A stretch of 64,000 nt of DNA from Ancalomicrobiaceae bacterium S20 (GTDB taxonomy: Bacteria; Pseudomonadota; Alphaproteobacteria; Rhizobiales; Ancalomicrobiaceae). The stretch lies in NCBI GenBank assembly GCA_040269895.1, contig CP158568.1, positions 434,001 through 498,000 of the forward strand. The letters are read 5' to 3'. The notes under the pieces are model-generated. The model was not told where the DNA came from, searched no databases, and worked only from the letters and a program-made list of their open reading frames with translations. Positions 18,579 through 27,715 of this stretch are shown here, piece by piece (position 1 is the first letter of the stretch; the number at the start of each line of letters is the position of its first letter). A program made the position numbers and the translations under genes.

Positions 18579-19733
18579 ATGGCGCTGCATTTTTCGGCCG
18601 AGGAGTTCGCCGCCCGCGAGGCGCGCGTGCTCGCCGCGATGAAGACGCAGAAGCTCGATGCGATGCTGCTGTTCGCGCAGGAGTCGATGTACTGGCTGAC
18701 CGGCTACGACAGCTTCGGCTACTGCTTCTTCCAGTGTCTGGTGCTCACGGCCGACGGCACCAAGGTGCTGATGACCCGCGCGCCCGACCTGCGTCAGGCG
18801 CGGCACACGTCGAACCTGCAGGACATCCGGGTCTGGGTCGACAAGGGCGAGGCGAGCCCGGTGCTGCAGCTGAAGGAGATCCTGTTCGAGCTCGATCTGC
18901 TCGGCACGCGGCTCGGCGTCGAATACGACACGCACGGGCTCACCGCTCGCAACGGCCGGCTGATCGACGAGCATCTGGCGAGCTTCGCCGATCTCGTCGA
19001 CGCCTCGGAGGTGATCCCGCCGCTCCGGGCGGTCAAGTCGCCGGAGGAAATCGTCCATATCCGAGAGGCGGCGCGGCTCGCCGACCGCGCGCTCGAGGCC
19101 GGGATCGCCGAGATCCGGCCGGGCGCCGACGAAGGCCGCATCCTCGCTGCCATGCAGGGCGCGGTGTTCGAGGGCGGCGGCGACTATCCGGCCAACCCCT
19201 TCATCATCGGTTCCGGCGCCGACGCGCTGCTCTGCCGCACCAAGACCGGCCGGCGGGTGCTCGACACGCAGGACCAGATCACGCTCGAATTCGCCGGTGC
19301 CTACCGGCACTACCACGTCGCCGGCATGCGCACGGTCGTGGTCGGCGAGACCCGGCCGCGGCATCTGGAGCTGCACGACGCGGCGAGCGAGGCGCTCGCG
19401 GCCGTCGAGGCCGAGATGGTGCCGGGCAAGAGTTTCGGCGACGTTTTCGACGCTCATGCGCGCGTGCTCGACGGCCGGGGCCTGCTCGCCCACCGGCTCA
19501 ATGCCTGCGGCTACTCGCTCGGCGCCCGCTATGCGCCGTCGTGGATGGACTGGCCGATGTTCTATCGCGGCAATCCCGCGCCGATCGTGCCGAACATGGT
19601 GCTGTTCGCGCACATGATCCTGATGGATTCCGAGACGCAGACCGCCATGTGCCTCGGCCGCACCTATCTGACCACCGAGGGCCTGCCGGAGGCCCTGAGC
19701 CTGGCGCCGATCGATCTCGTCGCGCGTGGCTGA
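18579..19733 (+). CDS. M24 family metallopeptidase (Xaa-Pro peptidase-like)
   Basis: A 384-residue protein with a creatinase-type N-terminal domain (ESMYWLTGYDSFGYCFFQ) and a pita-bread C-terminal domain (from ADRALEAGIAEIRPGADE). The start at 18579 is chosen because GGGGAGGG precedes it; a GTG at 18528 would add 17 residues. The usual metal ligands are not all obvious: where many M24 enzymes have an Asp-x-Gly it has ITLEFAGAYRHYHVAGMRT, while a late Glu-rich strand is replaced by MILMDSETQTA. It could be a non-canonical prolidase, creatinase relative or ectoine-hydrolase type enzyme; substrate unknown. Confidence 0.85.
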   Translation: MALHFSAEEFAAREARVLAAMKTQKLDAMLLFAQESMYWLTGYDSFGYCFFQCLVLTADGTKVLMTRAPDLRQARHTSNLQDIRVWVDKGEASPVLQLKEILFELDLLGTRLGVEYDTHGLTARNGRLIDEHLASFADLVDASEVIPPLRAVKSPEEIVHIREAARLADRALEAGIAEIRPGADEGRILAAMQGAVFEGGGDYPANPFIIGSGADALLCRTKTGRRVLDTQDQITLEFAGAYRHYHVAGMRTVVVGETRPRHLELHDAASEALAAVEAEMVPGKSFGDVFDAHARVLDGRGLLAHRLNACGYSLGARYAPSWMDWPMFYRGNPAPIVPNMVLFAHMILMDSETQTAMCLGRTYLTTEGLPEALSLAPIDLVARG

Positions 19734-19936
19734 GGGCCGCGCGGCGCTTCGGCGACGGCTTGCGATCGGCGGCGTGCGATCGTCCGGGCGCCGTGTTGCG
19801 CGCGGGCCGCATCCTGTGGCGGGACGGCATCGCGCGGTGGACCGGCGGCGGCTTTCCCGCTAGGACTCATGGCCGTCGTGTCGCATGAGGACGCCGTTCG
19901 GCGGGCCGGCGCATGCCACCAGTTCGGGAATACGAG

Positions 19937-20488
19937 ATGGGCCTTCGTTCCGGGCGCCTCGCCGCCGTCGTCAGCACCGCGCGCATCGCCGCGATCGCCT
20001 GTCTCGCGCTGTTGCCGGCGGCCTGCGGCCGCAGCGACACGATGGTGGGTGTCGAGCAGGCCATGTCGGCGACCGGCGGGCCGGCCCGCCTGCCGCCGCT
20101 CAAGGTCGCGCCGCCGGTCGGCAAGCCGACCGTCCTGTTCCTGCCGTTCTCCGGTCTGCCGGTGAACACCGCCGACGACATCTATCGGCGCATCCGCGCG
20201 CGCGCCGACAAGGAAGGCCTCGCGCTGGTGCTCAGGCTCGAGGAGCCGGCGACCTACCGCGTGCGCGGCTATTTCGTCGCACTCGGCGGCGATGCGAGCT
20301 CGGTCGTGACCTTCACCTACGAGATCTTCGACGCCTCCGGCCGGCGCGTGCACACGTTCACCGGCCAGGAACTGTCGCCGCAGGCCGACGGCGATCCTTG
20401 GTCGGGCGTCGAAGGCCCGACCAACGAGCACCTCGCCGAACGCGCCGTGCAGGCGATCAAGGCCTGGGTGACGCGCGCCGAGCCCTGA
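19937..20488 (+). CDS. putative lipoprotein of unknown function
   Basis: A 183-residue protein with start MGLRSGRLAAVVS at 19937. Hydrophobic ARIAAIACLALLPAACGRSD looks like a lipoprotein signal ending at the Cys, though the -3 residue is Pro. The mature part PTVLFLPFSGLPVNTADDIYRRIRA and VRGYFVALGGDASSVVTFTY resembles alphaproteobacterial lipoproteins of unknown role. It precedes prs by about 200 bases. Confidence 0.7.
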   Translation: MGLRSGRLAAVVSTARIAAIACLALLPAACGRSDTMVGVEQAMSATGGPARLPPLKVAPPVGKPTVLFLPFSGLPVNTADDIYRRIRARADKEGLALVLRLEEPATYRVRGYFVALGGDASSVVTFTYEIFDASGRRVHTFTGQELSPQADGDPWSGVEGPTNEHLAERAVQAIKAWVTRAEP

Positions 20489-20685
20489 CCCCGGGGACGC
20501 GAGGACATGCCGCGACGGACCGGCGTCGTTCGCCATGTTCGCCGCTCGTGGGTGCCGGTCCGGATTCCGCGGTTTACGCGCCGGGTTCACGTTGCTAAAA
20601 GCGCGGCACTCCCTGAGGCCGGCGCTGTCCCGACGTGCTCTTCGTCCGGTCCTCCCGTGTTCCCAGATGCGATGAGGCTGCGCCC

Positions 20686-21618
20686 ATGAAACTCGTCAGC
20701 GGCAACTCGAACCGCGTGCTCGCCGACGCGATCGCCGGATACCTCGACCAGCCGCTCGCGAATTGCCTCGTGCGCCGGTTCGCCGACCAGGAGATCTTCG
20801 TCGAGCTGCAGGAGAACGTCCGTGGTGCGGACGTGTTCGTCATCCAGTCGACGAGCTACCCGGCCAACGACCATCTGATGGAACTCCTGATCATGATCGA
20901 CGCTCTGCGCCGGTCCTCGGCCAAGCGCATCACCGCGGTGCTGCCCTATTTCGGCTATGCCCGCCAGGACCGCCGCGCCGCCGGCCGCACGCCGATCTCG
21001 GCCAAGCTCGTCGCCAATCTGATCACCCATGCCGGCGCCGATCGCGTGCTGACGCTCGACCTGCATGCCGGCCAGATCCAGGGCTTCTTTGACATCCCGA
21101 CCGACAACCTGTTCGGCGCCCCGGTCATGATGCGCGACATTAAGGAGCGCTACCGGCTCGAGAACACCATGGTCGTGTCGCCGGACGTCGGCGGCGTGGT
21201 GCGCGCCCGCGCGCTCGCCAAGCGCATCGACGCGCCGCTCGCCATCGTCGACAAGCGTCGCGAACGGCCGGGCGAATCGGAAGTCATGAACATCATCGGC
21301 AACGTCGACGGCCGCGACTGCATCCTGGTCGACGACATCATCGATTCGGGCGGCACGCTGTGCAACGCCGCCGAGGCGCTGCTCGCCAAGGGCGCGGCTT
21401 CGGTCACGGCCTATTGCACCCACGGCGTGCTGTCGGGCGGCGCGGTCACGCGCATCTCGTCGTCGCGGCTGAAGGAACTGGTCATCACCGACTCGATCCA
21501 GCCGACCGAAGCGGTCAAGGCGGCGCCGAACATCCGCACGATCTCGATCGCGCCGCTGATGGGCGAGGCGATCGCCCGCACCGCGCTCGAACAGTCGGTG
21601 TCTAGCCTGTTCGACTGA
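20686..21618 (+). CDS. prs: ribose-phosphate pyrophosphokinase
   Basis: A 310-residue PRPP synthetase. [20 protein letters not shown] starts the protein; [20 protein letters not shown] is the ATP-binding flexible loop region, [13 protein letters not shown] the divalent-cation signature and [19 protein letters not shown] the PRPP loop. It makes PRPP from ribose 5-phosphate and ATP for nucleotide, His and Trp synthesis. Start chosen at the ATG that matches the family N-terminus. Confidence 0.97.
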   Translation: MKLVSGNSNRVLADAIAGYLDQPLANCLVRRFADQEIFVELQENVRGADVFVIQSTSYPANDHLMELLIMIDALRRSSAKRITAVLPYFGYARQDRRAAGRTPISAKLVANLITHAGADRVLTLDLHAGQIQGFFDIPTDNLFGAPVMMRDIKERYRLENTMVVSPDVGGVVRARALAKRIDAPLAIVDKRRERPGESEVMNIIGNVDGRDCILVDDIIDSGGTLCNAAEALLAKGAASVTAYCTHGVLSGGAVTRISSSRLKELVITDSIQPTEAVKAAPNIRTISIAPLMGEAIARTALEQSVSSLFD

Positions 21619-21645
21619 TCGGGCCGGCTCCGCAGCCGGCCGATC
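21617..21645 (+). terminator. hairpin after prs
   Basis: GATCGGGCCGGCT (21617-21629) pairs with AGCCGGCCGATC (21634-21645) with one bulged G and a 4-base loop, overlapping the prs stop. There is no T-tract, so termination strength is doubtful. Confidence 0.35.
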
Positions 21646-21738
21646 GCCATTCGGGTGGGTCCGAAACGGCCCGTCCGATATGGCGGGAGCGGCCGGTCGG
21701 TCCTATCTTCGGATGGGAACCCGAACGGAGCACCGCCC

Positions 21739-22569
21739 ATGGCCACCGAGAAGCAGAAGACGCGCATCGTCGAGGCGCTGCTGGCGCTCGCCGCCGAGAA
21801 GGACTTTTCCGCCATCGGGCTCGCCGAGATCGCCGAGCGGGCGGAACTCGACCTCGCCGAGCTGCGCAAGGCCTATGACGGCCGGATCGCGATCCTGGCC
21901 GAATTCGTCCGCCGCATCGATGCCACCGTGCTCGCGGGCGACGATCCGGCGATGAAGACCGAGCCGGTGCGCGATCGGCTGTTCGACGCGATCATGCGCC
22001 GCTTCGACGCGCTGACGCCGTACCGCGCCGGCGTGAAGGGCCTGATCCGCGCCGCGCGCCGCGATCCGGTGCTCGCGGCCGAGATGAACAAACTCGCGCT
22101 CGTGTCGCAATCCTGGACGCTGGCCGCCGCGGGGCTGGAGACCGGCGGGCTCAAGGGCCTCGCCCGCGCGCAGGCGCTGGCGCTCGCCTATGTCCGCGTG
22201 CTCGAGGTCTTCCTCGAGGAGGAGGACCCGCAACTGCCGAAGACCATGGCCGCGCTCGACAAGGCCTTGAAGCGGCTCGAGGGGCTGGCCGAGCGGGCGC
22301 GCAAGGTCGAGGGGCTGCTGGCGCCGTTGAAGCGGGTCGCGTGCGGCCTGGCGTCCTGGCGTGGCCGGTCGCGTCGTGACGCCGAGCCGCCCCGTCCCCC
22401 GCGCCGGGCGGCGAGGCGACCGCGACCGGGGCGGTCTAGGGAACTTCCGCGCTCCCCGGGCATTTGGCGCTACGCGCGACCGCGCGTCGTCGCGCTTGGG
22501 GGGAGACATGATCAAGGTTCGCGTTGCGGCATTCTCGATTTCGCTCGACGGCTACGGGGCCGGACCTGA
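21739..22569 (+). CDS. TetR/AcrR family transcriptional regulator, C-terminus probably frameshifted
   Basis: The first 60 residues form a TetR DNA-binding domain (RIVEALLALAAEKDFSAIGLAEIAERAELDLAELRKAYDG) and the helical core continues to about residue 200 (FLEEEDPQLPKTMAALDKAL). The literal reading frame then runs through an Arg/Pro-rich tail and overlaps the next gene by 62 bases, which is unlike the family. With one base added between about 22330 and 22378 the tail would read RRAAPSPAPGGEATATGAV and stop at 22439, a 233-residue protein. Effector and targets unknown. Confidence 0.8.
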   Translation: MATEKQKTRIVEALLALAAEKDFSAIGLAEIAERAELDLAELRKAYDGRIAILAEFVRRIDATVLAGDDPAMKTEPVRDRLFDAIMRRFDALTPYRAGVKGLIRAARRDPVLAAEMNKLALVSQSWTLAAAGLETGGLKGLARAQALALAYVRVLEVFLEEEDPQLPKTMAALDKALKRLEGLAERARKVEGLLAPLKRVACGLASWRGRSRRDAEPPRPPRRAARRPRPGRSRELPRSPGIWRYARPRVVALGGRHDQGSRCGILDFARRLRGRT

Positions 22570-23155
22570 TCAGAGCCTCGAAAATCCGCTCGGCGTGCGC
22601 GGCATGGAACTGCATGGCTGGGCTTTTCCGACGCGGACCTTCCAGACGATGTTCGGGAAGGACGACGGCGAGACCGGCGTCGACGAGAGCTTTGCGGCAC
22701 GCAGCTTCGAGAATGTCGGCGCGTGGATTCTCGGGCGCAACATGTTCGGTCCGGTGCGCGGGCCTTGGCCCGATGAGAGCTGGCGCGGCTGGTGGGGCGA
22801 CGAGCCGCCTTATCACGTGCCGGTCTTCGTGCTGACGCACCATGCCCGGCCGCCGCTCGACATGCAGGGCGGCACGACGTTCCATTTCGTCACGGACGGG
22901 CTCGAGGCCGCACTCGATCGCGCCAAGGCCGCGGCCGGAGGGCGGGACGTGCGGATCGGTGGTGGCGTCGCCACGATCCGTGGCTATCTCCAGTCGAAAC
23001 TGATCGACGAGATGCATCTGGCGCTCAGCCCGGTGCTGCTCGGGACCGGCGAGGCGCTGTTCGCGGGGCTCGACCTGCCGCGGCTCGGCTATGCCTGTCG
23101 CGAGCGCGTCGAGGGCGAACGCGCGACGCATCTGCTGATCGCTCGGGACGGCTGA
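22508..23155 (+). CDS. dihydrofolate reductase family protein (RibD C-terminal type)
   Basis: A 215-residue protein with RibD_C/DHFR-like fold: VRVAAFSISLDGYGAGPDQS at the N-terminus, AWILGRNMFGPVRGPW, PVFVLTHHARPPL, and DVRIGGGVATIRGYLQSKLIDEMHLALSPVLLGTGEALF, which holds the NADPH-binding Gly-rich segment. Family members are stand-alone reductases of mostly unknown substrate. GGGGGAGAC precedes the ATG at 22508. Confidence 0.88.
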   Translation: MIKVRVAAFSISLDGYGAGPDQSLENPLGVRGMELHGWAFPTRTFQTMFGKDDGETGVDESFAARSFENVGAWILGRNMFGPVRGPWPDESWRGWWGDEPPYHVPVFVLTHHARPPLDMQGGTTFHFVTDGLEAALDRAKAAAGGRDVRIGGGVATIRGYLQSKLIDEMHLALSPVLLGTGEALFAGLDLPRLGYACRERVEGERATHLLIARDG

Positions 23156-23177
23156 TGACCGGCGGTCCCGCCTCCGT

Positions 23178-24617
23178 TCAGCCCGGAATCCGAACCACCG
23201 CCCGCAACCCGCCTCTCGGGCTCTTGTCGAGCGTGATGTCGCCGCCATGGCCGCGCGCAATGTCGCGGGCGATGGCGAGGCCGAGGCCGGTGCCGCCCTC
23301 GTCCTGATTGCGGGCGCCGTCGAGCCGGTAGAACGGCCGGAACACGTTCTCGCGCTCGCTCTCCGGCACGCCGGGACCGTCGTCGTCGACCTGGATGGTC
23401 AGCCAGCCGTGCGTGTGCCGACCGGCGATCTCGACATGGTCGGCATAACGGCAGGCGTTGCCGACCAGATTGCCGATCAGGCGCTTGAACGCGTTCGGGC
23501 GCACGGTGACGACCGGGGCGCCCTCGAAACTCTGCGCCACCTCGAAGCCGGCGCGCTCGGCCTCGATCTGGATCGCGCGCAAGGTCTCGGCGATGTCGGT
23601 CGCGACGCTGTCCTCGTCGCCGTCGCCGCGGGCGAAGGCGAGATAGGCCTCGAGCATAGCCTGCATCTCGCCGACGTCGGCCTCGAGCGCCTCGATCTCG
23701 GCGGAGGGCGGGAACAGTGCCAGTTGCAGCCGGAACCGGGTCAGGATCGTGCGCAGGTCGTGGCTGACGCCGGCGAGCATGGTCGTGCGCTGGTCGATCT
23801 GACGTTCGATGCGCCGGCGCATCTCGATGAAGGCTTCGGAGGCCTTGCGCACCTCGCGGGCGCCGCGCGGCGCGAAGGCCGCGACCGGGCGGCCCTTGCC
23901 GAAACTCTCCGCGGCGCGCGCCAGCATCTGGATCGGGCGGATCTGGTTGCGCAGGAACAGGATCGCGATGCCGATCAGCACGAAGGCGGTCGAGACCATC
24001 CAGACGATGAAGATATGCGAGTTCGACGCATAGGCCTGGCCGCGCTTGGCGAAGACGCGCAGGATCTTGTCGGGGAGCAGGACGCGGATCTCGATCAGGT
24101 CCGACTTGCCGACCGTGTCGATCCAGAACGGCCGGCCGATGTAGCGGACGATCTCTTCCGACAGCGCCGAATCGAGCAGCGAGAAGAACGGCTTGGGGAT
24201 CGGCGGCGGCAGGCCTTCCTGCGGCAGGATCGAGATCGAGACGTTGAAGTCGCGCCGGGCGATCTCGGTGATCTTGTCGTAGTTCGGGTCCTGCGGGTAG
24301 GTGTCGATGATGGCGATGATCGCCGCCATGTCGCGCGCCAGCGCCTCCGACAGGCGGCGCGTGACGAGCTGCCAGTGCCGCTCCATGAACACGTAGGCGA
24401 CCACCGACTGCAGGATGAGCATCGGCAGGATCACGATCAGCAGCGAGCGGCCGTAGAGGCCCTTCGGCATGCGATCGGCGAGCCAGCGCGCGAACAGCCG
24501 ATAGGCCGAGACCGGCCGCGTCAGCGTCTTTACCGCGCGCACGGCCGGGGCGGCCGCGGAGCGGTCGCCGTGCGGTGGCGGCTCGGTCTTCGGTGCGGGG
24601 TGCTCGGCAACGCTCAT
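23178..24617 (-). CDS. sensor histidine kinase (EnvZ-like), partner of PetR
   Basis: A 479-residue inner-membrane kinase. Helices lie at about residues 57-78 and 202-222 with a periplasmic domain of about 120 residues between; a HAMP domain follows (RPIQMLARAAESFGKG). The phosphorylated His286 is in GVSHDLRTILTR, where Ile stands in place of the usual Pro after the RT, as is common in this alphaproteobacterial subgroup. The ATPase domain shows NLVGNACRYAD, DDDGPGVP and GGTGLGLAIARDIA. It starts 7 bases after the stop of the response regulator gene, so they form one operon with the MarR gene. Confidence 0.93.
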   Translation of the reverse strand: MSVAEHPAPKTEPPPHGDRSAAAPAVRAVKTLTRPVSAYRLFARWLADRMPKGLYGRSLLIVILPMLILQSVVAYVFMERHWQLVTRRLSEALARDMAAIIAIIDTYPQDPNYDKITEIARRDFNVSISILPQEGLPPPIPKPFFSLLDSALSEEIVRYIGRPFWIDTVGKSDLIEIRVLLPDKILRVFAKRGQAYASNSHIFIVWMVSTAFVLIGIAILFLRNQIRPIQMLARAAESFGKGRPVAAFAPRGAREVRKASEAFIEMRRRIERQIDQRTTMLAGVSHDLRTILTRFRLQLALFPPSAEIEALEADVGEMQAMLEAYLAFARGDGDEDSVATDIAETLRAIQIEAERAGFEVAQSFEGAPVVTVRPNAFKRLIGNLVGNACRYADHVEIAGRHTHGWLTIQVDDDGPGVPESERENVFRPFYRLDGARNQDEGGTGLGLAIARDIARGHGGDITLDKSPRGGLRAVVRIPG

Positions 24618-24624
24618 GACAGGC

Positions 24625-25362
24625 TCAGTCGATCTTCAGCCTGTAGCCGATGCCGCGCACCGTCACCAGATAGATCGGGTTGGCCGGGTCGATCTCGATC
24701 TTGCGGCGCAGCCGGTTGATCTGGACGTCGGCGGTGCGGTCGCCGAGCGTGCTCTCGCCGGCGACGATTTCGTGGCGCGGGATCGTCTCGTCCGGCCGCT
24801 CGGCGAACATCTTCAGGAGCTGCCGCTCGCGATCGGTCAGCCGGATCATCTCCTCGCCGCGCCACAGTTCCTCGCGCTCGACCTGGAACACGAAGGGACC
24901 GAAGCGGATCTCCTGGCCCTTCGGCTTAAGCGCCGGGCCGCCGCGCTTCAGGATATTGTTGATGCGCAGCAGCAGTTCGCGCGGGTCGAACGGCTTCGAC
25001 AGATAGTCGTCGGCGCCGATCTCGAGGCCGCGGATGCGGTTCTCGGTCTCGGTCAGCGCGGTCAGCATCAGGATCGGCACCTGCGAGCCGGCGCGGATCG
25101 ACCGGGTCAGGTCCATGCCGCTCTCGCCCGGCATCATCACGTCGACGACCAGGAGATCGAAGTCGAACGAGCTGAGCTTCTTGCGCGCCTCGGCGGCGCT
25201 CTCGGCGACCGTCACGCGGAAGCCGCGGTCGGCGAGGAAGCGCGAGATCAGCGTGCGGATGCGGCTGTCGTCGTCGACGACGAGCAGATGCGGCGCCTCG
25301 TCGGCCGGCGGGGCGGGCGTGGGCACGATCGACGACGGTGCGGCGGGCGATCGGTCGGTCAT
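24625..25362 (-). CDS. petR: OmpR-family response regulator, PetR-like
   Basis: A 245-residue response regulator. The receiver domain has the acidic pocket Asp30-32, phospho-acceptor Asp74 (LLVVDVMMPG), Thr101 and Lys123 (YLSKPFDP). The winged-helix output ends TVRGIGYRLKID. Gene order MarR regulator - OmpR regulator - kinase is that of petP-petR of Rhodobacter capsulatus and relatives, which is why the symbol is offered; the original petR was found near cytochrome bc1 genes, which are not seen here. Confidence 0.9.
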   Translation of the reverse strand: MTDRSPAAPSSIVPTPAPPADEAPHLLVVDDDSRIRTLISRFLADRGFRVTVAESAAEARKKLSSFDFDLLVVDVMMPGESGMDLTRSIRAGSQVPILMLTALTETENRIRGLEIGADDYLSKPFDPRELLLRINNILKRGGPALKPKGQEIRFGPFVFQVEREELWRGEEMIRLTDRERQLLKMFAERPDETIPRHEIVAGESTLGDRTADVQINRLRRKIEIDPANPIYLVTVRGIGYRLKID

Positions 25363-25370
25363 CTACGCCC

Positions 25371-25955
25371 TCACGGTTTGGAGGCGGAGGAGGCGATGCG
25401 GCCCCGCTCGTGTTCGTTGATCATCAGGCGCAGGAACTCGCGCGCCGCCGCGGCTGCGTCCGGGCCGAGCGCGTCGAGCGCGGCGCGGATGCGCGTCGAC
25501 TGCGGGGCGGCGAGTTCGCTCGCAAGCGCGCGGCCCTTGTCGGTGGCGTAGAGCAGCCGCTGACGGCGATCGGTCGGGCCGGGCTGCTGCACGACATAGC
25601 CGGCATCGAGCAGCTCGCGCAGCACGCGGCCGAGGCTCTGCTTGGTGATGCGCAGGATGTCGAGCAGCTCGGCGACGGTCATGCCGGGATTGCGGTTGAC
25701 GAAATGCAGCACCCGATGATGCGCGCGGCCGAAGCCGAAACTGTCGAGGATCGCGTCCGGATCGCCGACGAAGTCGCGGTAGGCGAAGAACAGGAGCTCG
25801 ATCATCTCCATCGGCGTCGTCTCGCCCGGCGCCGGCTCGGCGCGGCGGGGTGAGCGGGGAAAGGGCACGCGCGCCGGGGCGAGTACCGCGACGTCGTCCG
25901 GCTCCGGGCCGTCACCGGGCGCATGGCCCCTCTGTTTGGAATTTATGTCAGCCAT
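25371..25955 (-). CDS. petP: MarR family transcriptional regulator, PetP-like
   Basis: A 194-residue protein with a 45-residue disordered Pro/Ala N-terminal lead followed by a MarR winged helix: GMTVAELLDILRITKQSLGRVLRELLDAGYV is the recognition unit and GPTDRRQRLLYATDKGRAL the wing. First gene of a three-gene operon with petR and the kinase (8- and 7-base gaps). An inverted repeat overlapping its start codon may be its own operator. The symbol rests on gene order and is less certain than the family call. Confidence 0.85.
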   Translation of the reverse strand: MADINSKQRGHAPGDGPEPDDVAVLAPARVPFPRSPRRAEPAPGETTPMEMIELLFFAYRDFVGDPDAILDSFGFGRAHHRVLHFVNRNPGMTVAELLDILRITKQSLGRVLRELLDAGYVVQQPGPTDRRQRLLYATDKGRALASELAAPQSTRIRAALDALGPDAAAAAREFLRLMINEHERGRIASSASKP

Positions 25956-25970
25956 GTTGACTTAAAACAT
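25954..25970. promoter_or_regulatory. candidate MarR/PetP operator
   Basis: ATGTT-GACTTAA-AACAT is a 17-base inverted repeat with 5-base perfect arms. Its left arm contains the start codon of petP (25953-25955 on the plus strand), so a bound dimer would block expression of the regulator itself. AT-rich relative to its surroundings. Confidence 0.4.
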
Positions 25971-26339
25971 TCCATTCGTTACCCGTGAAGCCGCCCGGAC
26001 GAAAGGATCTGTCCCACGTCGCCGGCCTCGGGAACGGAACGATTCCGTGCCCTGTCAGGGGCGGGCGCGTCGATCCTGCCGGGCGAGACGGCTGGCGCGG
26101 CCCGAACTCCGGGTGCAAGATATCGGCTGCGGCGCGCCAACGCAAAGAACGTGTCGCTGCGATGATGATCCCGCCCGGCGGCGGCGTCCGGACCTCTGGT
26201 CCGGGCCGGCGCCGAGGAGCGGGGCTCTCGCGGCGGATCGTCCGGGCCCGAACCACGGGGGCGCGGCCCGGGAGGAAAACGATCGGCCGATCCGGCGGAC
26301 GGAGGTCCGCGGAGCCGGCCGACAAATCGGAGAAGCATC
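25956..26339. other. divergent intergenic region petP/ilvE
   Basis: A 384-base region between divergent genes. Apart from the inverted repeat at the petP start, it is GC-rich with no clear -35/-10 pair and no supported gene. GGAGAAG at the end is the ribosome-binding site of ilvE. Confidence 0.4.
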
Positions 26340-27227
26340 ATGGCTCTGCCATTCGATCAGCGCGAGGGCGTCATCTGGTTCGACGGCGAGTTCGTCGACT
26401 GGAAGGACGCCAAGGTCCATGTGCTGACGCACGGCCTGCATTACGGAAGCTGCGTGTTCGAGGGGCAGCGCGCCTATGGCGGCGTCGTGTTCAAGCAGCG
26501 CGAGCACCACGAGCGTCTCAGGACCTCGGCCGAGATCCTCGGCTTCGAGCTGCCCTATAGCGCGGCCGAACTCGATGCGGCCTGCGAGGAACTGCTCCGG
26601 CGCATGAACTTCGTCGATGCCTATGTCCGGCCGGTCGCCTGGCGCGGTTCGGAGATGATGGGCGTCTCGGCGCAGAACAACACCATCCATGTCGCGATCG
26701 CCGCCTGGGAGTGGCCGAGCTACTTCTCGCCGGAAGAGCGCGCCAAGGGCATCCGGCTCGACATCGCCGAATATCGCCGGCCGGATCCTCGCACCGCGCC
26801 GTCGAAATCGAAGGCCGCCGGCCTCTACATGATCTGCACGATCTCCAAGCACGCGGCCGAGCGGAAGGGCTATGCCGACGCGCTGATGTGGGACTACGAG
26901 GGCTATGTCGCCGAAGCGACCGGTGCCAACGTGTTCTTCGTCGAGGGCGGCAAGATCCACACGCCGCTCGCCGACCGGTTCCTGGACGGCATCACCCGCC
27001 GCACGGTGATCGATCTCGCCAAGCGTCGCGGCCTCGAGGTGATCGAGCGCCGCATCAAGCCGGAAGAGCTCGCCGGCTTCTCCGAGTGCTTCCTCACCGG
27101 CACGGCGGCGGAAGTGACGCCGGTCTCCGAGATCGGCCCCTATACGTTCAAGCCGGCGGAGATCACGCTCGGCCTGATGACCGACTATTTCGCCGAAGTG
27201 CAGCCGAAGCGCGCCGCGGCGGAGTGA
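26340..27227 (+). CDS. ilvE: branched-chain amino acid aminotransferase
   Basis: A 295-residue fold-type IV PLP enzyme. VHVLTHGLHYGSCVFEGQRA is the N-terminal signature, the PLP lysine is Lys158 in KSKAAGLYMIC, and EATGANVFFV with GITRRTVIDLAK completes the cofactor site. It makes or degrades Leu, Ile and Val by transamination. Divergent from the petPR operon, a frequent arrangement in Hyphomicrobiales, and followed by a strong terminator. Confidence 0.96.
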   Translation: MALPFDQREGVIWFDGEFVDWKDAKVHVLTHGLHYGSCVFEGQRAYGGVVFKQREHHERLRTSAEILGFELPYSAAELDAACEELLRRMNFVDAYVRPVAWRGSEMMGVSAQNNTIHVAIAAWEWPSYFSPEERAKGIRLDIAEYRRPDPRTAPSKSKAAGLYMICTISKHAAERKGYADALMWDYEGYVAEATGANVFFVEGGKIHTPLADRFLDGITRRTVIDLAKRRGLEVIERRIKPEELAGFSECFLTGTAAEVTPVSEIGPYTFKPAEITLGLMTDYFAEVQPKRAAAE

Positions 27228-27248
27228 TCGGCAGGGGACATGAGTGCG

Positions 27249-27277
27249 AAGGGGCGGCGGTGAGCCGCCCCTTTTTT
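27249..27277 (+). terminator. intrinsic terminator of ilvE
   Basis: AAGGGGCGGC (27249-27258) pairs perfectly with GCCGCCCCTT (27264-27273) around a 5-base loop and is followed by TTTT. Confidence 0.9.
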
Positions 27278-27355
27278 GTTTGGGTGGCTGCGATTGCTCC
27301 CGCGTCCCCCTTGCGGCAGTATCGCGCCGTCCGTTCGGGACCCTTGGAGGTTTTC

Positions 27356-27715
27356 ATGTCGTTTGTTCGCAGGAGCGCTGTCGCGCTCGCCTTCGCCGCT
27401 TGCCTCATGCCCGCCGTTGCGCTCGCCGACCCGGTCGGGAAATACGACGTCGAGGGCAAGGGGCCGGATGGCGAGGAGTATTCCGGCACCGTTTCCGTCG
27501 AGCGCACCGGCGAGACGTTTCGCGTCGTGTGGCTGATCGGCGGTGAGAAGTCGGTCGGCACCGCAGTCGGCAACGACAATTTCTTCGCCGTCTCCTACAA
27601 GCAGAAGAGCGACACCGGCATCGCGGTCTACGAGAAGGACGCCGACGGCTGGATCGGCGTCTGGACCTATGCGGGCGGCAGGAAGATGGGCACCGAGCGG
27701 TTCACCCGGAAGTGA
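27356..27715 (+). CDS. small secreted protein of unknown function
   Basis: A 119-residue protein with a clear Sec signal (SFVRRSAVALAFAACLMPAVALA, cleavage after ALA near residue 24). The mature part is rich in Gly and aromatic residues: DPVGKYDVEGKGPDGEEYSG, FRVVWLIGGEK, NFFAVSYKQKSDTGIAVY, GWIGVWTYAGGRKMGTERF, suggesting a small beta-barrel or lipocalin-like fold. GGAGG lies eight bases before the ATG. Its 3' end overlaps moaE on the other strand by 14 bases. Confidence 0.8.
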   Translation: MSFVRRSAVALAFAACLMPAVALADPVGKYDVEGKGPDGEEYSGTVSVERTGETFRVVWLIGGEKSVGTAVGNDNFFAVSYKQKSDTGIAVYEKDADGWIGVWTYAGGRKMGTERFTRK

